DNA of 37,744 nucleotides from Agromyces humi. Lineage in GTDB: Bacteria; Actinomycetota; Actinomycetes; Actinomycetales; Microbacteriaceae. Under the pieces are notes generated by a model. That model was given only the letters and a program-made list of their open reading frames with translations. It made no database searches and was not told where the DNA came from. Below are positions 16,276 through 24,200 of this stretch, piece by piece. The DNA lies in the NCBI RefSeq assembly GCF_009720255.1, contig NZ_WJSP02000010.1:1-37744 (forward strand). The letters run 5' to 3'. Position 1 is the first letter of the stretch; every line of letters starts with the position of its first letter. The position numbers and the translations under genes were made by a program.

Positions 16276-17400
16276 CTAGAGCACGTCGCTCGAACCGCCG
16301 AGCCGCAGCGCGTCGACGACGGCCTTGACGCGCTGGGCGTGCTCGCTCGTGGTGACGAGGAGCGCGTCGGGCGTGTCGACCACGACGATATCGTGCACGC
16401 CGATCAGGCTGATGACCCGGTTCGCGCGACTCACCACGATGCCGCTCGACGCGTCGGCCAGCACTCGGGCATTCTCGCCGAGGATGGCCAGCTCACCGGA
16501 GCGCCCGGCCGTGTTCAGCTTGGCGAGCGACGCGAAGTCGCCCACGTCGTCCCACTGGAAGTGGCCGCGGATCACGGCGAGGCGACCCGCCGCGGCCGCC
16601 GGCTCGGCGACGGAGTAGTCGATCGCGATCTTCTCGATGGTCGGCCAGATGCGGTCGACGGCGGGCCCGCGCGTGGCGGGGTCGTCCCAGGCCGCGGCGA
16701 GCTCCAGGAGCGCATCGTGCAGTTCGGGCTTCGTGCGCGCGAGCTCCTCGAGCAGCGTCGAGGCCTTCGCGATGAACATGCCGGCGTTCCACAGGTGGTC
16801 GCCGCCGGCGAGATAGCGCCGTGCCGTCTCGAGGTCGGGCTTCTCGACGAAGTTCGAGACCGCCTCGACACGTTGGGCACCGTCGACCTCGATGGGACCG
16901 CCGCACTCGATGTAGCCGAAGCCCACCGCCGGCTCGGTGGGGGTGATGCCGATCGTCACGATGTAGCCGGCTCGGGCGGCGGCCACCGCATCGGTGACGG
17001 CGGAGCGGAAGAGGGCGTCGCCCGAGATCACGTGGTCGGCCGCGAACGAGCCGATCACCACGCCCGGCTCTCGGCGCTCGAGGATGGCCGCGGCGAGCCC
17101 GATGGCGGCGGTCGAGTCACGCGGCTCGCTCTCGAGCACGACGTTCGCATCCGCGAGCTCCGGGAGCTGCTCCTCCACGGCCGCACGGTGGGCGCGGCCG
17201 GTGACGACCATGATGCGCTGCCCGCCCGAGAGCGGCGCGAGCCGATCCCACGTGTCCTTCAACAGCGTCTGGCCGGAACCGGTCAGGTCGTGCAGGAACT
17301 TCGGCGCGTCCGCCCGGGACAGCGGCCACAGCCTGGACCCGACGCCGCCGGCGGGGATGACGCTGTAGAAGCCGTCGAGGGGAAGGGATGCATCGGACAT
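16276..17400 (-). CDS. manC: Mannose-1-phosphate guanylyltransferase
   Basis: 374-aa nucleotidyltransferase making GDP-mannose from mannose-1-phosphate and GTP for glycolipids, lipoglycans or cell-wall glycans. The nucleotide loop reads PAGGVGSRLWPLSR (16-29), then PKF a few residues on, FAADHVI at the metal site, GYIECGG and FVEKP, with HFQWDDVGDF further on. It is the short form without the C-terminal mannose-6-phosphate isomerase domain. The ATG at 17400 is supported by where homology begins and by TATCCT seven bases upstream; an in-frame ATG at 17607 would add 69 residues rich in Arg and Pro with no family match. It is divergent from sdhC. Confidence 0.92.
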   Translation of the reverse strand: MSDASLPLDGFYSVIPAGGVGSRLWPLSRADAPKFLHDLTGSGQTLLKDTWDRLAPLSGGQRIMVVTGRAHRAAVEEQLPELADANVVLESEPRDSTAAIGLAAAILERREPGVVIGSFAADHVISGDALFRSAVTDAVAAARAGYIVTIGITPTEPAVGFGYIECGGPIEVDGAQRVEAVSNFVEKPDLETARRYLAGGDHLWNAGMFIAKASTLLEELARTKPELHDALLELAAAWDDPATRGPAVDRIWPTIEKIAIDYSVAEPAAAAGRLAVIRGHFQWDDVGDFASLAKLNTAGRSGELAILGENARVLADASSGIVVSRANRVISLIGVHDIVVVDTPDALLVTTSEHAQRVKAVVDALRLGGSSDVL

Positions 17401-17407
17401 GGGTCCG

Positions 17408-17413
17408 AGGATA
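17408..17413 (-). promoter_or_regulatory. Putative -10 element for manC (TATCCT)
   Basis: Minus-strand TATCCT fits TANNNT and is followed by CGGACCC and the ATG at 17400. No Shine-Dalgarno match is present, so a leaderless mRNA is likely. Confidence 0.45.
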
Positions 17414-17498
17414 CCGGGCCGCGTGTTTCGGCCGGGGGTCGCGCGTGCGACCGGGGGTCGCGCGCGCGTCCGGCATGCGGCATCCGCTCGACGAGGTC

Positions 17499-17512
17499 TC
17501 TCGACATCGAGA
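17499..17512. promoter_or_regulatory. Palindrome TCTCGACATCGAGA, candidate operator
   Basis: Inverted repeat TCTCGA-CA-TCGAGA in the manC/sdhC divergent region, about 42 bp before the sdhC -10 element. It resembles the general shape of sites bound by dimeric winged-helix repressors, but no specific regulator can be named. Confidence 0.4.
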
Positions 17513-17515
17513 CAG

Positions 17516-17529
17516 TTAGGCAGCCCTAA
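17516..17529. promoter_or_regulatory. Palindrome TTAGGCAGCCCTAA, candidate operator for sdh
   Basis: Inverted repeat TTAGG-CAGC-CCTAA three bases after the first palindrome and directly ahead of where the sdhC -35 would lie. The outer TTAGG/CCTAA halves recall DtxR/IdeR iron boxes, but their spacing (4 bases) is shorter than in the 19-bp consensus, so identity is uncertain. Position suits an activator or repressor of sdhCDAB. Confidence 0.4.
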
Positions 17530-17553
17530 GCGGCGTCGTGATCGGCTCGGGAC

Positions 17554-17559
17554 TACACT
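17554..17559 (+). promoter_or_regulatory. Putative -10 element of the sdhCDAB promoter (TACACT)
   Basis: TACACT matches TANNNT, 68 bp before the sdhC ATG, giving a leader of roughly 60 nt. The -35 region is not recognisable, consistent with regulator-dependent activation from the palindromes just upstream. Confidence 0.45.
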
Positions 17560-17627
17560 CGAACCGGGCCGTGCGCCCGTCATGCCCTCATGTCCGGGGC
17601 CAATCACACAGCCAGGGAGGGTTGTTC

Positions 17628-18050
17628 ATGCCAGAGACCTCGGCAGGAACCCTGACCGCATCCGGGAAGCCGGCGAAGCAGAGGCCTGGCGGCACGCTGT
17701 ATCGCGGCCGAGAGGGAATGTGGTCGTGGGTGCTGCACCGCATCACGGGTGTCGCGATCTTCTTCTTCCTCCTCGTGCACGTGCTCGACACGTCGCTCGT
17801 GCGGGTCAGCCCCGAGGCCTACAACGCGGTCATCGGCACCTACCAGACGCCCATCATGGGCCTCGGCGAGGTGGCACTCGTCGGCGCGATCGTCTTCCAC
17901 GCCTTCAACGGCCTGCGCATCATCCTCGTCGACTTCTGGACGTGGGCCACCCGGCACCAGAAGGTCCTCTTCTACGTGGTCATCGCCCTCTGGGTCGTGA
18001 CCATGCTCGCCTTCGTGCCACGGCACCTGATGAACGTCTTCAGCCACTGA
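17628..18050 (+). CDS. sdhC: Succinate dehydrogenase cytochrome b556 subunit
   Basis: 140-aa membrane anchor of respiratory complex II, which helps bind heme b and quinone. Three hydrophobic helices are visible (about 38-55, 78-100 and 115-133). WSWVLHRITGV (32-42) is the SdhC signature with the conserved HRxTG, and His91 in FHAFNGLRI is the expected heme ligand. AGGGAGG lies seven bases before the ATG at 17628, preferred over an in-frame ATG 30 codons upstream. First gene of sdhC-D-A-B, with 14 nt to sdhD. Confidence 0.95.
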   Translation: MPETSAGTLTASGKPAKQRPGGTLYRGREGMWSWVLHRITGVAIFFFLLVHVLDTSLVRVSPEAYNAVIGTYQTPIMGLGEVALVGAIVFHAFNGLRIILVDFWTWATRHQKVLFYVVIALWVVTMLAFVPRHLMNVFSH

Positions 18051-18064
18051 GGAGGCCCAGGGAC

Positions 18065-18511
18065 ATGACTGCCATCGAAGCGCCTCGCACTCCCGCACGC
18101 CCCGCCCGCAAGCGTGGCGTGAACTGGGAGAAGTGGGGCTGGATCTACATGCGCGCCTCGGGCGTGGTGCTCCTCGTGCTCATCTTCGGGCACCTCTGGG
18201 TGAACCTCATCGACGGCGAGGGCATCAAGGCCATCGACTTCGGGTTCGTCGGCGGCAAGTGGGCGCAGCCGTTCTGGCAGTGGTGGGACGTACTGATGCT
18301 CTGGCTCGCACTCATCCACGGCGCCAACGGCATGCGCACCATCGTGAACGACTACACGAACCCGGGCACGGTGCAGAAGGTGCTGAAGGGCGCGCTGTTC
18401 GCCGCGGCAGCCGTGCTGATCGTGCTCGGCACCCTCGTGGTCTTCACGTTCGACCCGTGCCCCGCGGGCTCCCCCGCCGACCTGCTCCCCTCGTTCTGCC
18501 CCGCCGTCTAG
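18065..18511 (+). CDS. sdhD: Succinate dehydrogenase hydrophobic membrane anchor subunit
   Basis: 148-aa second membrane anchor of complex II. After a basic, proline-rich cytoplasmic N-terminus come three helices (about 29-48, 70-90 and 105-128). LIHGANGMR (83-91) carries the second probable heme ligand, His85, and [10 protein letters not shown] is the segment near the quinone pocket. The reading frame is open far upstream through the end of sdhC, but the ATG at 18065, with AGGGAC just before it, fits the known subunit length. The C-terminal tail has a pair of Cys residues of unknown role. Confidence 0.93.
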   Translation: MTAIEAPRTPARPARKRGVNWEKWGWIYMRASGVVLLVLIFGHLWVNLIDGEGIKAIDFGFVGGKWAQPFWQWWDVLMLWLALIHGANGMRTIVNDYTNPGTVQKVLKGALFAAAAVLIVLGTLVVFTFDPCPAGSPADLLPSFCPAV

Positions 18512-18518
18512 GAGACCT

Positions 18519-20327
18519 GTGAATCCCGAGAGCGCCCACGTCGAGACGAAGATCGTCGACGGCGTCCACTACCACCAGTACGACATCGTCATCGTCGGCG
18601 CCGGCGGCGCGGGCATGCGGGCGGCCATCGAGGCCGGCCCAGGTGCGCGGACGGCGGTCATCTCGAAGCTCTACCCGACGCGGTCCCACACGGGCGCGGC
18701 GCAGGGCGGCATGGCCGCCGCCCTCGCCAACGTCGAGGAGGACAGCTGGGAGTGGCACACCTTCGACACCGTCAAGGGCGGCGACTACCTCGTCGACCAG
18801 GACGCCGCCGAGATCCTCGCCAAGGAGGCCATCGACGCGGTCATCGACCTCGAGAACATGGGCCTGCCGTTCAACCGCACGCCCGAGGGCAAGATCGACC
18901 AGCGGCGCTTCGGCGGCCACACGCGCGACCACGGCAAGGCCCCGGTGCGCCGGGCGTGCTACGCGGCCGACCGCACGGGCCACATGATCCTGCAGACGCT
19001 GTTCCAGAACTGCGTGAAGCTCGGCATCGAGTTCTATAACGAGTACTACGCGCTCGACCTCGTGATGACCGAGGTCGACGGCGTCGAGCAGCCGTCGGGC
19101 ATCGTCGCCTACGAGCTCGCCACCGGCGAGCTGCACGTCTTCCAGGCCAAGGCGATCATCTTCGCCACGGGCGGCTTCGGCAAGATCTACAAGACCACCT
19201 CGAACGCGCACACCCTCACCGGCGACGGCGTCGGCATCATCTGGCGCAAGGGCCTGCCGCTCGAGGACATGGAGTTCTTCCAGTTCCACCCGACCGGCCT
19301 CGCCGGGCTCGGCATCCTCCTCACCGAGGGCGCGCGCGGTGAGGGCGCGATCCTCCGCAACGCCTCGGGCGAGCGGTTCATGGAGCGCTACGCCCCCACC
19401 ATCAAGGACCTCGCCCCGCGTGACATCGTCGCCCGCTGCATGGTGCAGGAGGTGGCCGAGGGTCGCGGCGCCGGCCCGCACAAGGACTACGTGCTCCTCG
19501 ACTGCACGCACCTCGGCGCGGAGGTGCTCGAGACGAAGCTCCCCGACATCACCGAGTTCGCACGCACCTACCTCGGCGTCGACCCGGTGTACGAGCCCGT
19601 CCCGGTGATGCCCACCGCGCACTACGCGATGGGCGGCATCCCGACCAACGTCGCCGCCGAGGTGCTGCGCGACAACACCACGGTGGTGCCCGGTCTGTAC
19701 GCCGCCGGCGAGTGCGCGTGCGTCTCGGTGCACGGCTCCAACCGCCTCGGCACGAACTCGCTGCTCGACATCAACGTCTTCGGCAAGCGCGCCGGCCGCA
19801 ACGCGGTCGAGTACGTGCAGACGGCCGATTTCGTGCCGCTGCCCGACGACCCCGCCGGCGACATCCGCCGCATGCTGCAGCTGCTCCGCGACTCGAACGG
19901 CACCGAGCGGATCGCCGCGATCCGCAAGGAGCTCCAGGACGAGATGGACAAGGGTGCGCAGGTGTTCCGCACCGACGAGTCGCTGGCGCACGTCACGAGC
20001 GTGATCGCCGGGCTGCGCGACCGCTACCGGAACATCGCCGTGCAGGACAAGGGCAAGCGGTTCAACACCGACCTCCTCGAGGCGGTCGAGCTCGGCTTCC
20101 TCCTCGACCTCGCCGAGGTCGTCGTCTTCTCGGCTCGCAATCGCAAGGAGAGCCGTGGCGGCCACATGCGCGACGACTTCCCGAACCGCGACGACGTGAA
20201 CTACATGCAGCACACGATGGCCTACCTGTCGGGCGACGCGCACTCCTCGCTCGCCGACGATCACATCCGGCTCGACTGGAAACCCGTGACCATCACCCGC
20301 TACCAGCCGATGGAGAGGAAGTACTGA
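18519..20327 (+). CDS. sdhA: Succinate dehydrogenase flavoprotein subunit
   Basis: 602-aa catalytic subunit of complex II, oxidising succinate to fumarate on the cytoplasmic face. The FAD fold starts with [11 protein letters not shown] (26-36); [14 protein letters not shown] (51-64) contains His57, the residue that should carry covalent [22 protein letters not shown] and [10 protein letters not shown] line the dicarboxylate site, and [12 protein letters not shown] is the C-terminal FAD-binding motif. Length is typical. The start is a GTG at 18519 with GGAGA four bases before it, 7 nt after sdhD. sdhB begins one base after its stop. Confidence 0.97.
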   Translation: MNPESAHVETKIVDGVHYHQYDIVIVGAGGAGMRAAIEAGPGARTAVISKLYPTRSHTGAAQGGMAAALANVEEDSWEWHTFDTVKGGDYLVDQDAAEILAKEAIDAVIDLENMGLPFNRTPEGKIDQRRFGGHTRDHGKAPVRRACYAADRTGHMILQTLFQNCVKLGIEFYNEYYALDLVMTEVDGVEQPSGIVAYELATGELHVFQAKAIIFATGGFGKIYKTTSNAHTLTGDGVGIIWRKGLPLEDMEFFQFHPTGLAGLGILLTEGARGEGAILRNASGERFMERYAPTIKDLAPRDIVARCMVQEVAEGRGAGPHKDYVLLDCTHLGAEVLETKLPDITEFARTYLGVDPVYEPVPVMPTAHYAMGGIPTNVAAEVLRDNTTVVPGLYAAGECACVSVHGSNRLGTNSLLDINVFGKRAGRNAVEYVQTADFVPLPDDPAGDIRRMLQLLRDSNGTERIAAIRKELQDEMDKGAQVFRTDESLAHVTSVIAGLRDRYRNIAVQDKGKRFNTDLLEAVELGFLLDLAEVVVFSARNRKESRGGHMRDDFPNRDDVNYMQHTMAYLSGDAHSSLADDHIRLDWKPVTITRYQPMERKY

Positions 20328-20328
20328 C

Positions 20329-21087
20329 GTGACCACCGCCACGCTCGAGGCCCAGTCGACGGATGCCGCCATCCAGTCGTTCACCGTCACATTCCTGATC
20401 CGCCGCTTCGACCCCGACGTCGACACCGAGCCGCGCTGGCAGGACTTCGACGTCGAGATGTACCCCACCGACCGCGTGCTGGACGCCCTGCACAAGATCA
20501 AGTGGGAGCAGGACGGCTCGCTCACGTTCCGCCGCTCCTGCGCGCACGGCATCTGCGGCTCCGACGCGATGCGCATCAACGGGCGCAACCGGCTCGCGTG
20601 CAAGACGCTCATCAAGGACCTCGACATCTCGAAGCCCATCTACGTCGAGGCGATCAAGGGCCTGCCGCTCGAGAAGGACCTCGTCGTCGACATGGAGCCG
20701 TTCTTCGCGAGCTACCGCGAGGTGCAGCCGTTCCTCATCGCGAACTCCACCCCCGAGGCCGGCAAGGAGCGCATCCAGTCGATCGCCAAGCGCGAGATCT
20801 TCGACGACACCACGAAGTGCATCCTGTGCGCCGCGTGCACCTCGTCGTGCCCCGTGTTCTGGACCGACGGCCAGTACTTCGGGCCTGCGGCCATCGTCAA
20901 CGCGCACCGGTTCATCTTCGACTCGCGCGACGACGCGGCATCCGTGCGGCTCGACATCCTGAACGACAAGGAGGGCGTGTGGCGCTGCCGCACGACCTTC
21001 AACTGCACCGATGCGTGCCCCCGCGGCATCGAGGTGACGAAGGCGATCGCCGAGGTCAAGCAGGCCATCATGCGCGGCAAGCCCTGA
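20329..21087 (+). CDS. sdhB: Succinate dehydrogenase iron-sulfur subunit
   Basis: 252-aa electron-transfer subunit linking FAD to the quinone. The 2Fe-2S site is CAHGICGSDAMRINGRNRLAC (residues 71-91), with Cys71, Cys76, Asp79 and Cys91; Asp in the third position also occurs in the E. coli protein. The C-terminal ferredoxin domain has CxxCxxCxxxCP (164-175) and CRTTFNCTDACP (220-231) for the 4Fe-4S and 3Fe-4S centres. GTG start at 20329, one base after the sdhA stop, with GGAGAGGAAG inside the end of sdhA. Last gene of the operon, followed after 14 nt by a strong hairpin. Confidence 0.97.
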   Translation: MTTATLEAQSTDAAIQSFTVTFLIRRFDPDVDTEPRWQDFDVEMYPTDRVLDALHKIKWEQDGSLTFRRSCAHGICGSDAMRINGRNRLACKTLIKDLDISKPIYVEAIKGLPLEKDLVVDMEPFFASYREVQPFLIANSTPEAGKERIQSIAKREIFDDTTKCILCAACTSSCPVFWTDGQYFGPAAIVNAHRFIFDSRDDAASVRLDILNDKEGVWRCRTTFNCTDACPRGIEVTKAIAEVKQAIMRGKP

Positions 21088-21101
21088 GGCGCTGACACGG
21101 A

Positions 21102-21144
21102 CCACGACGAAGGGCCGGTGCGATGCACCGGCCCTTCGTCGTGG
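21102..21144 (+). terminator. Terminator of the sdh operon
   Basis: Perfect 20-bp inverted repeat starting CCACGACGAAGGGCCGGTGC with a GAT loop, 14 nt after the sdhB stop. No T run follows. It lies between convergent genes and could work in both directions. Confidence 0.8.
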
Positions 21145-21184
21145 CACCGGCAGGCGGTTCCCCCTGCGCCGTGCCGGGCGGTCC

Positions 21185-21216
21185 GACCCGGCGGGGCGTC
21201 ACCGCCCCGCCGGGTC
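21185..21216 (-). terminator. Terminator of the first giant surface-protein gene
   Basis: Perfect 14-bp inverted repeat GACCCGGCGGGGCG with its complement and a TCAC loop, six bases after the giant gene's stop codon on the minus strand. It is very GC-rich and has no T run. Confidence 0.7.
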
Positions 21217-21222
21217 ACCGTC

Positions 21223-24200
21223 TCAGTCGCCGGACACCGTTCCCCGTCGCCGCCGGATGAGGACCCAGGCGACGCCCAGGCCGCCGAGGAGCATCAGGCC
21301 GCCACCGAACCAGAGCCAGGGCTCGGATGCGAAGCCGGTCACGGCGGTCTTCTGCGGCAGGCTCACCGTCACCGCGTCCTCGGCGCACTCGGTCAGATCG
21401 GGCACGTCATCGCCCGTGTCTGCGTCATCCCAGCAGACCTCACCGGTGTTGACGATCGAGGACGCCGTGGTTCCCGGTCGCACGTGCACGCCGAGCACGA
21501 TGTCGGGCGCCGTCGTGATGTTCGGTCCCAGCACCCCCAGCAGGTCGCAGTGAAGCGTCCCGCCGTAGCCTGCCGAGTCCTTGCCGGTCACTTCGCAGTC
21601 CTCCCAGCGGGGGAACGCGGGGGCCGGATCCGTGGTGATCGAGTCCACTCGGAGGTGAGTGGGGATCGTGTCGAAGATCTCCACGGTGTCCGCGGCACCC
21701 GTGCCGACCGAGGTGACCCCCAGCGTGTACGAGAAGCTCGCGTCGGGCTTCGTCGACGTGACGCTCGCGGTCTTCTCGATGACGAGCTCCGACGGGCGCT
21801 CGATCGCACAGGTCGGCAGCGCCTGCGGGTAGACCGCCAGCACCTCCTCGCTCGGGTTGATCGAGAACGTGATCGAGGCCGGGTTCACCTGGTCGCGCCA
21901 GGGATAGGTCGGCACGGTCTCGTCGAGGATCAGGTCGAGGAACCTCGTTCCGGGCGTCGGCGGCGTGATCAGGTCCTGTTCGGTGATGGGGCGCCAACCG
22001 GGGAACGCGTACGGGATGCCGTTCGCGTCCACCGCAGCCCCCGGCCACAGGAGCCGGCCGGTGCGCGCGTCCCAGGGGATCGTCTCCACCTTCGTCTGCG
22101 TGCCGTCCGCCGAGACCCACGTGACCGTGATGTCAGCCGGGGCGACGTTGTCGGTGACCGAGATGTCGTAGTACAGCCACGGCACGTCGTTCACGCAGCG
22201 CACGTAGGCGCCCGAGTCGATCCGCTTCACGGGGACATCCACGTCGTCGCAGTCGTTCGTGGTGAACAGGTCGTCCTCGTCGACCTCAACGCACGCCTCG
22301 TTCGGGATCGGGTCGCTGTCGAGCGGCGGGATCACCGGGGGCGGGTCGTCGGGTCCGACGGCGGGCGGCGCGTCGACCGGCACGACCGTGAAGAGCACCG
22401 GGATGGTGATCGTCGTGATCGTCCCGGGGCCGAACGGCCCGGCCGCCGTCGCGCTGAACTGGTTGCCGACGGTGTTCTCGACGAAGTCGCCGCTGTCGGG
22501 ATCGAAGGTCGCGGGCCCGGTGATCTCGAGCGTGTCGGGCAGCAGGTCGCTGACCACCACGTTCGTCACCGGCTCCGTGCCGTGGTTCGTCACGGTGAGC
22601 GTGTACTCGAAGGCATCGCCTTCCTCAACCGCCGTCTGGCCCTCGGGAAGCACGTACTCCTTGACGATGCCCACGTCGACCGGCTCCGCCACGTTCGTGA
22701 CCTGGCAGTCGACGCGTGCGCCGAGCACGACCGTCGCGTCCGTCGGCTGTCCGCCGCGGACGCAGCCCCAGCCGCCGTTCTCGTAGAACTGCAGCAGCGG
22801 GTTCGCGAGGCCGGTCGCGTTCGGCGTCTCGGACAGGCTGTAGGTGCCCGTGGGGACGGTGAACACGAGCTGGCCGCTGCCGATGCCGCCGACGTTCACG
22901 AGGCCCGCCGCCAGCAGGTTCCACGCGTTCGCCTGCAACGGGGTGAGCCCGCCGAGGTCGATGTTCGCGAAGGCCGAGTTGTCGACGAACTTCTGCAGCC
23001 CGATCTGGCCGACCGGGATGTTCGTGCAGTCGTCGAGCTCGGTCACGATCGTGCCGTTGCCGAACGTCGCGCCGTTGAAGAAGCCGTTGCCGGTCTCGGA
23101 GGCCACGCAGTCCACCGTGTCGATCGACTGGATGTTCGCGACGAACGCCTGGATCGTGATGGTCCACACCTCGGTCGTGGCCGCGGCGATGAGGTCGCCC
23201 GTGGTGAGCGTCGTGTCGGTGTCGCCGTTCCACGAGGCGACGACGTCACCGTTCGGATCGGTGGCCACCGCACTCGTGATGACGACGCCCGCCGGGAAGG
23301 CCGGCGTGTCGCTCAGGTCGTAGAACAGGTCGTCATCGCTGTCGTTCGTGACGGTGATCTCGTACTCGACCTCCCAGTTGCCGAGCCCGAGGTTCGTCGC
23401 CGGGCCGGTGACGAGCTTCTCGGCCGTCGCCTGTCCCGGCTCGTCGCATGCGCTCACCTCGTTCGGCAGTCCGTCGACGGTCAGCGTGCCGACGTTCCGG
23501 AAGCCGCCCTCCTCGACGGTCTCCTGGCTGCACTCGGTGGTCTGGTCCTCCCATGCCTCCTCGGTCACGGTCGCGCCGACGGTGATCGTGTAGACGTGGG
23601 TGGTCGCCGCGGGCAGCACCACGTCGTCCGCCAGCGTCGCGGTCGTGGTCGCCGGCAGGTCGTCCCAGCTGCCCGATGCTCCGTCGGGGCCGGTCCAGGA
23701 TGCCTCGTCGACCGTGATGCCGGAGCCGAACAGGTCGAGGTCGTCCTCGAGGTCGTAGGTGAGCGGCGACACCCCGCTGAGGTTCTCGACCTCGAGGGAG
23801 TAGACGATCACCCAGCTGCCGTCGGGCAGCTGCTCGGTGGAGGACACCGTCTTGTCGACCGTGTACTCGGCGGGCTTGGCGGTGTTCACGATCTCGCAGG
23901 TCACCGTCTGGCCCGGCTCGAGCGTGACGTCGGCGCCCTCGAGCTCGGCCGGCGTGTTCGGGTCGGTGCTCGTCACCGTGCAGACCCAGTCACCGCCCTC
24001 GAACTCGTCGGCCTCGGGGAAGTCCGCGGACTCGCCGAGCGTGTACGGCGTGTTCGAGTCGACCTCGCCCGTGGCGCCGCCGGCGCCCGAGAGCACCTCG
24101 GTGTCCCCGTCGGAGGCCGTGAGCGTCCAGAGGGTGGGCGGGAAGTCGCCCGCGACCTCGGCCGGCTCGACGGTCTTCACGAGCGTGAGCTTCGGTGCGA

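Noticed and set aside
17516-17529. Firm assignment of TTAGGCAGCCCTAA as a DtxR/IdeR box
   Set aside because: Only the outer halves match; by eye about 11 of 19 consensus positions agree and the spacing is short. Kept as an unassigned palindrome.
18444-20639. A 731-codon minus-strand frame opposite sdhA
   Set aside because: Antisense shadow of sdhA, which has all catalytic motifs.
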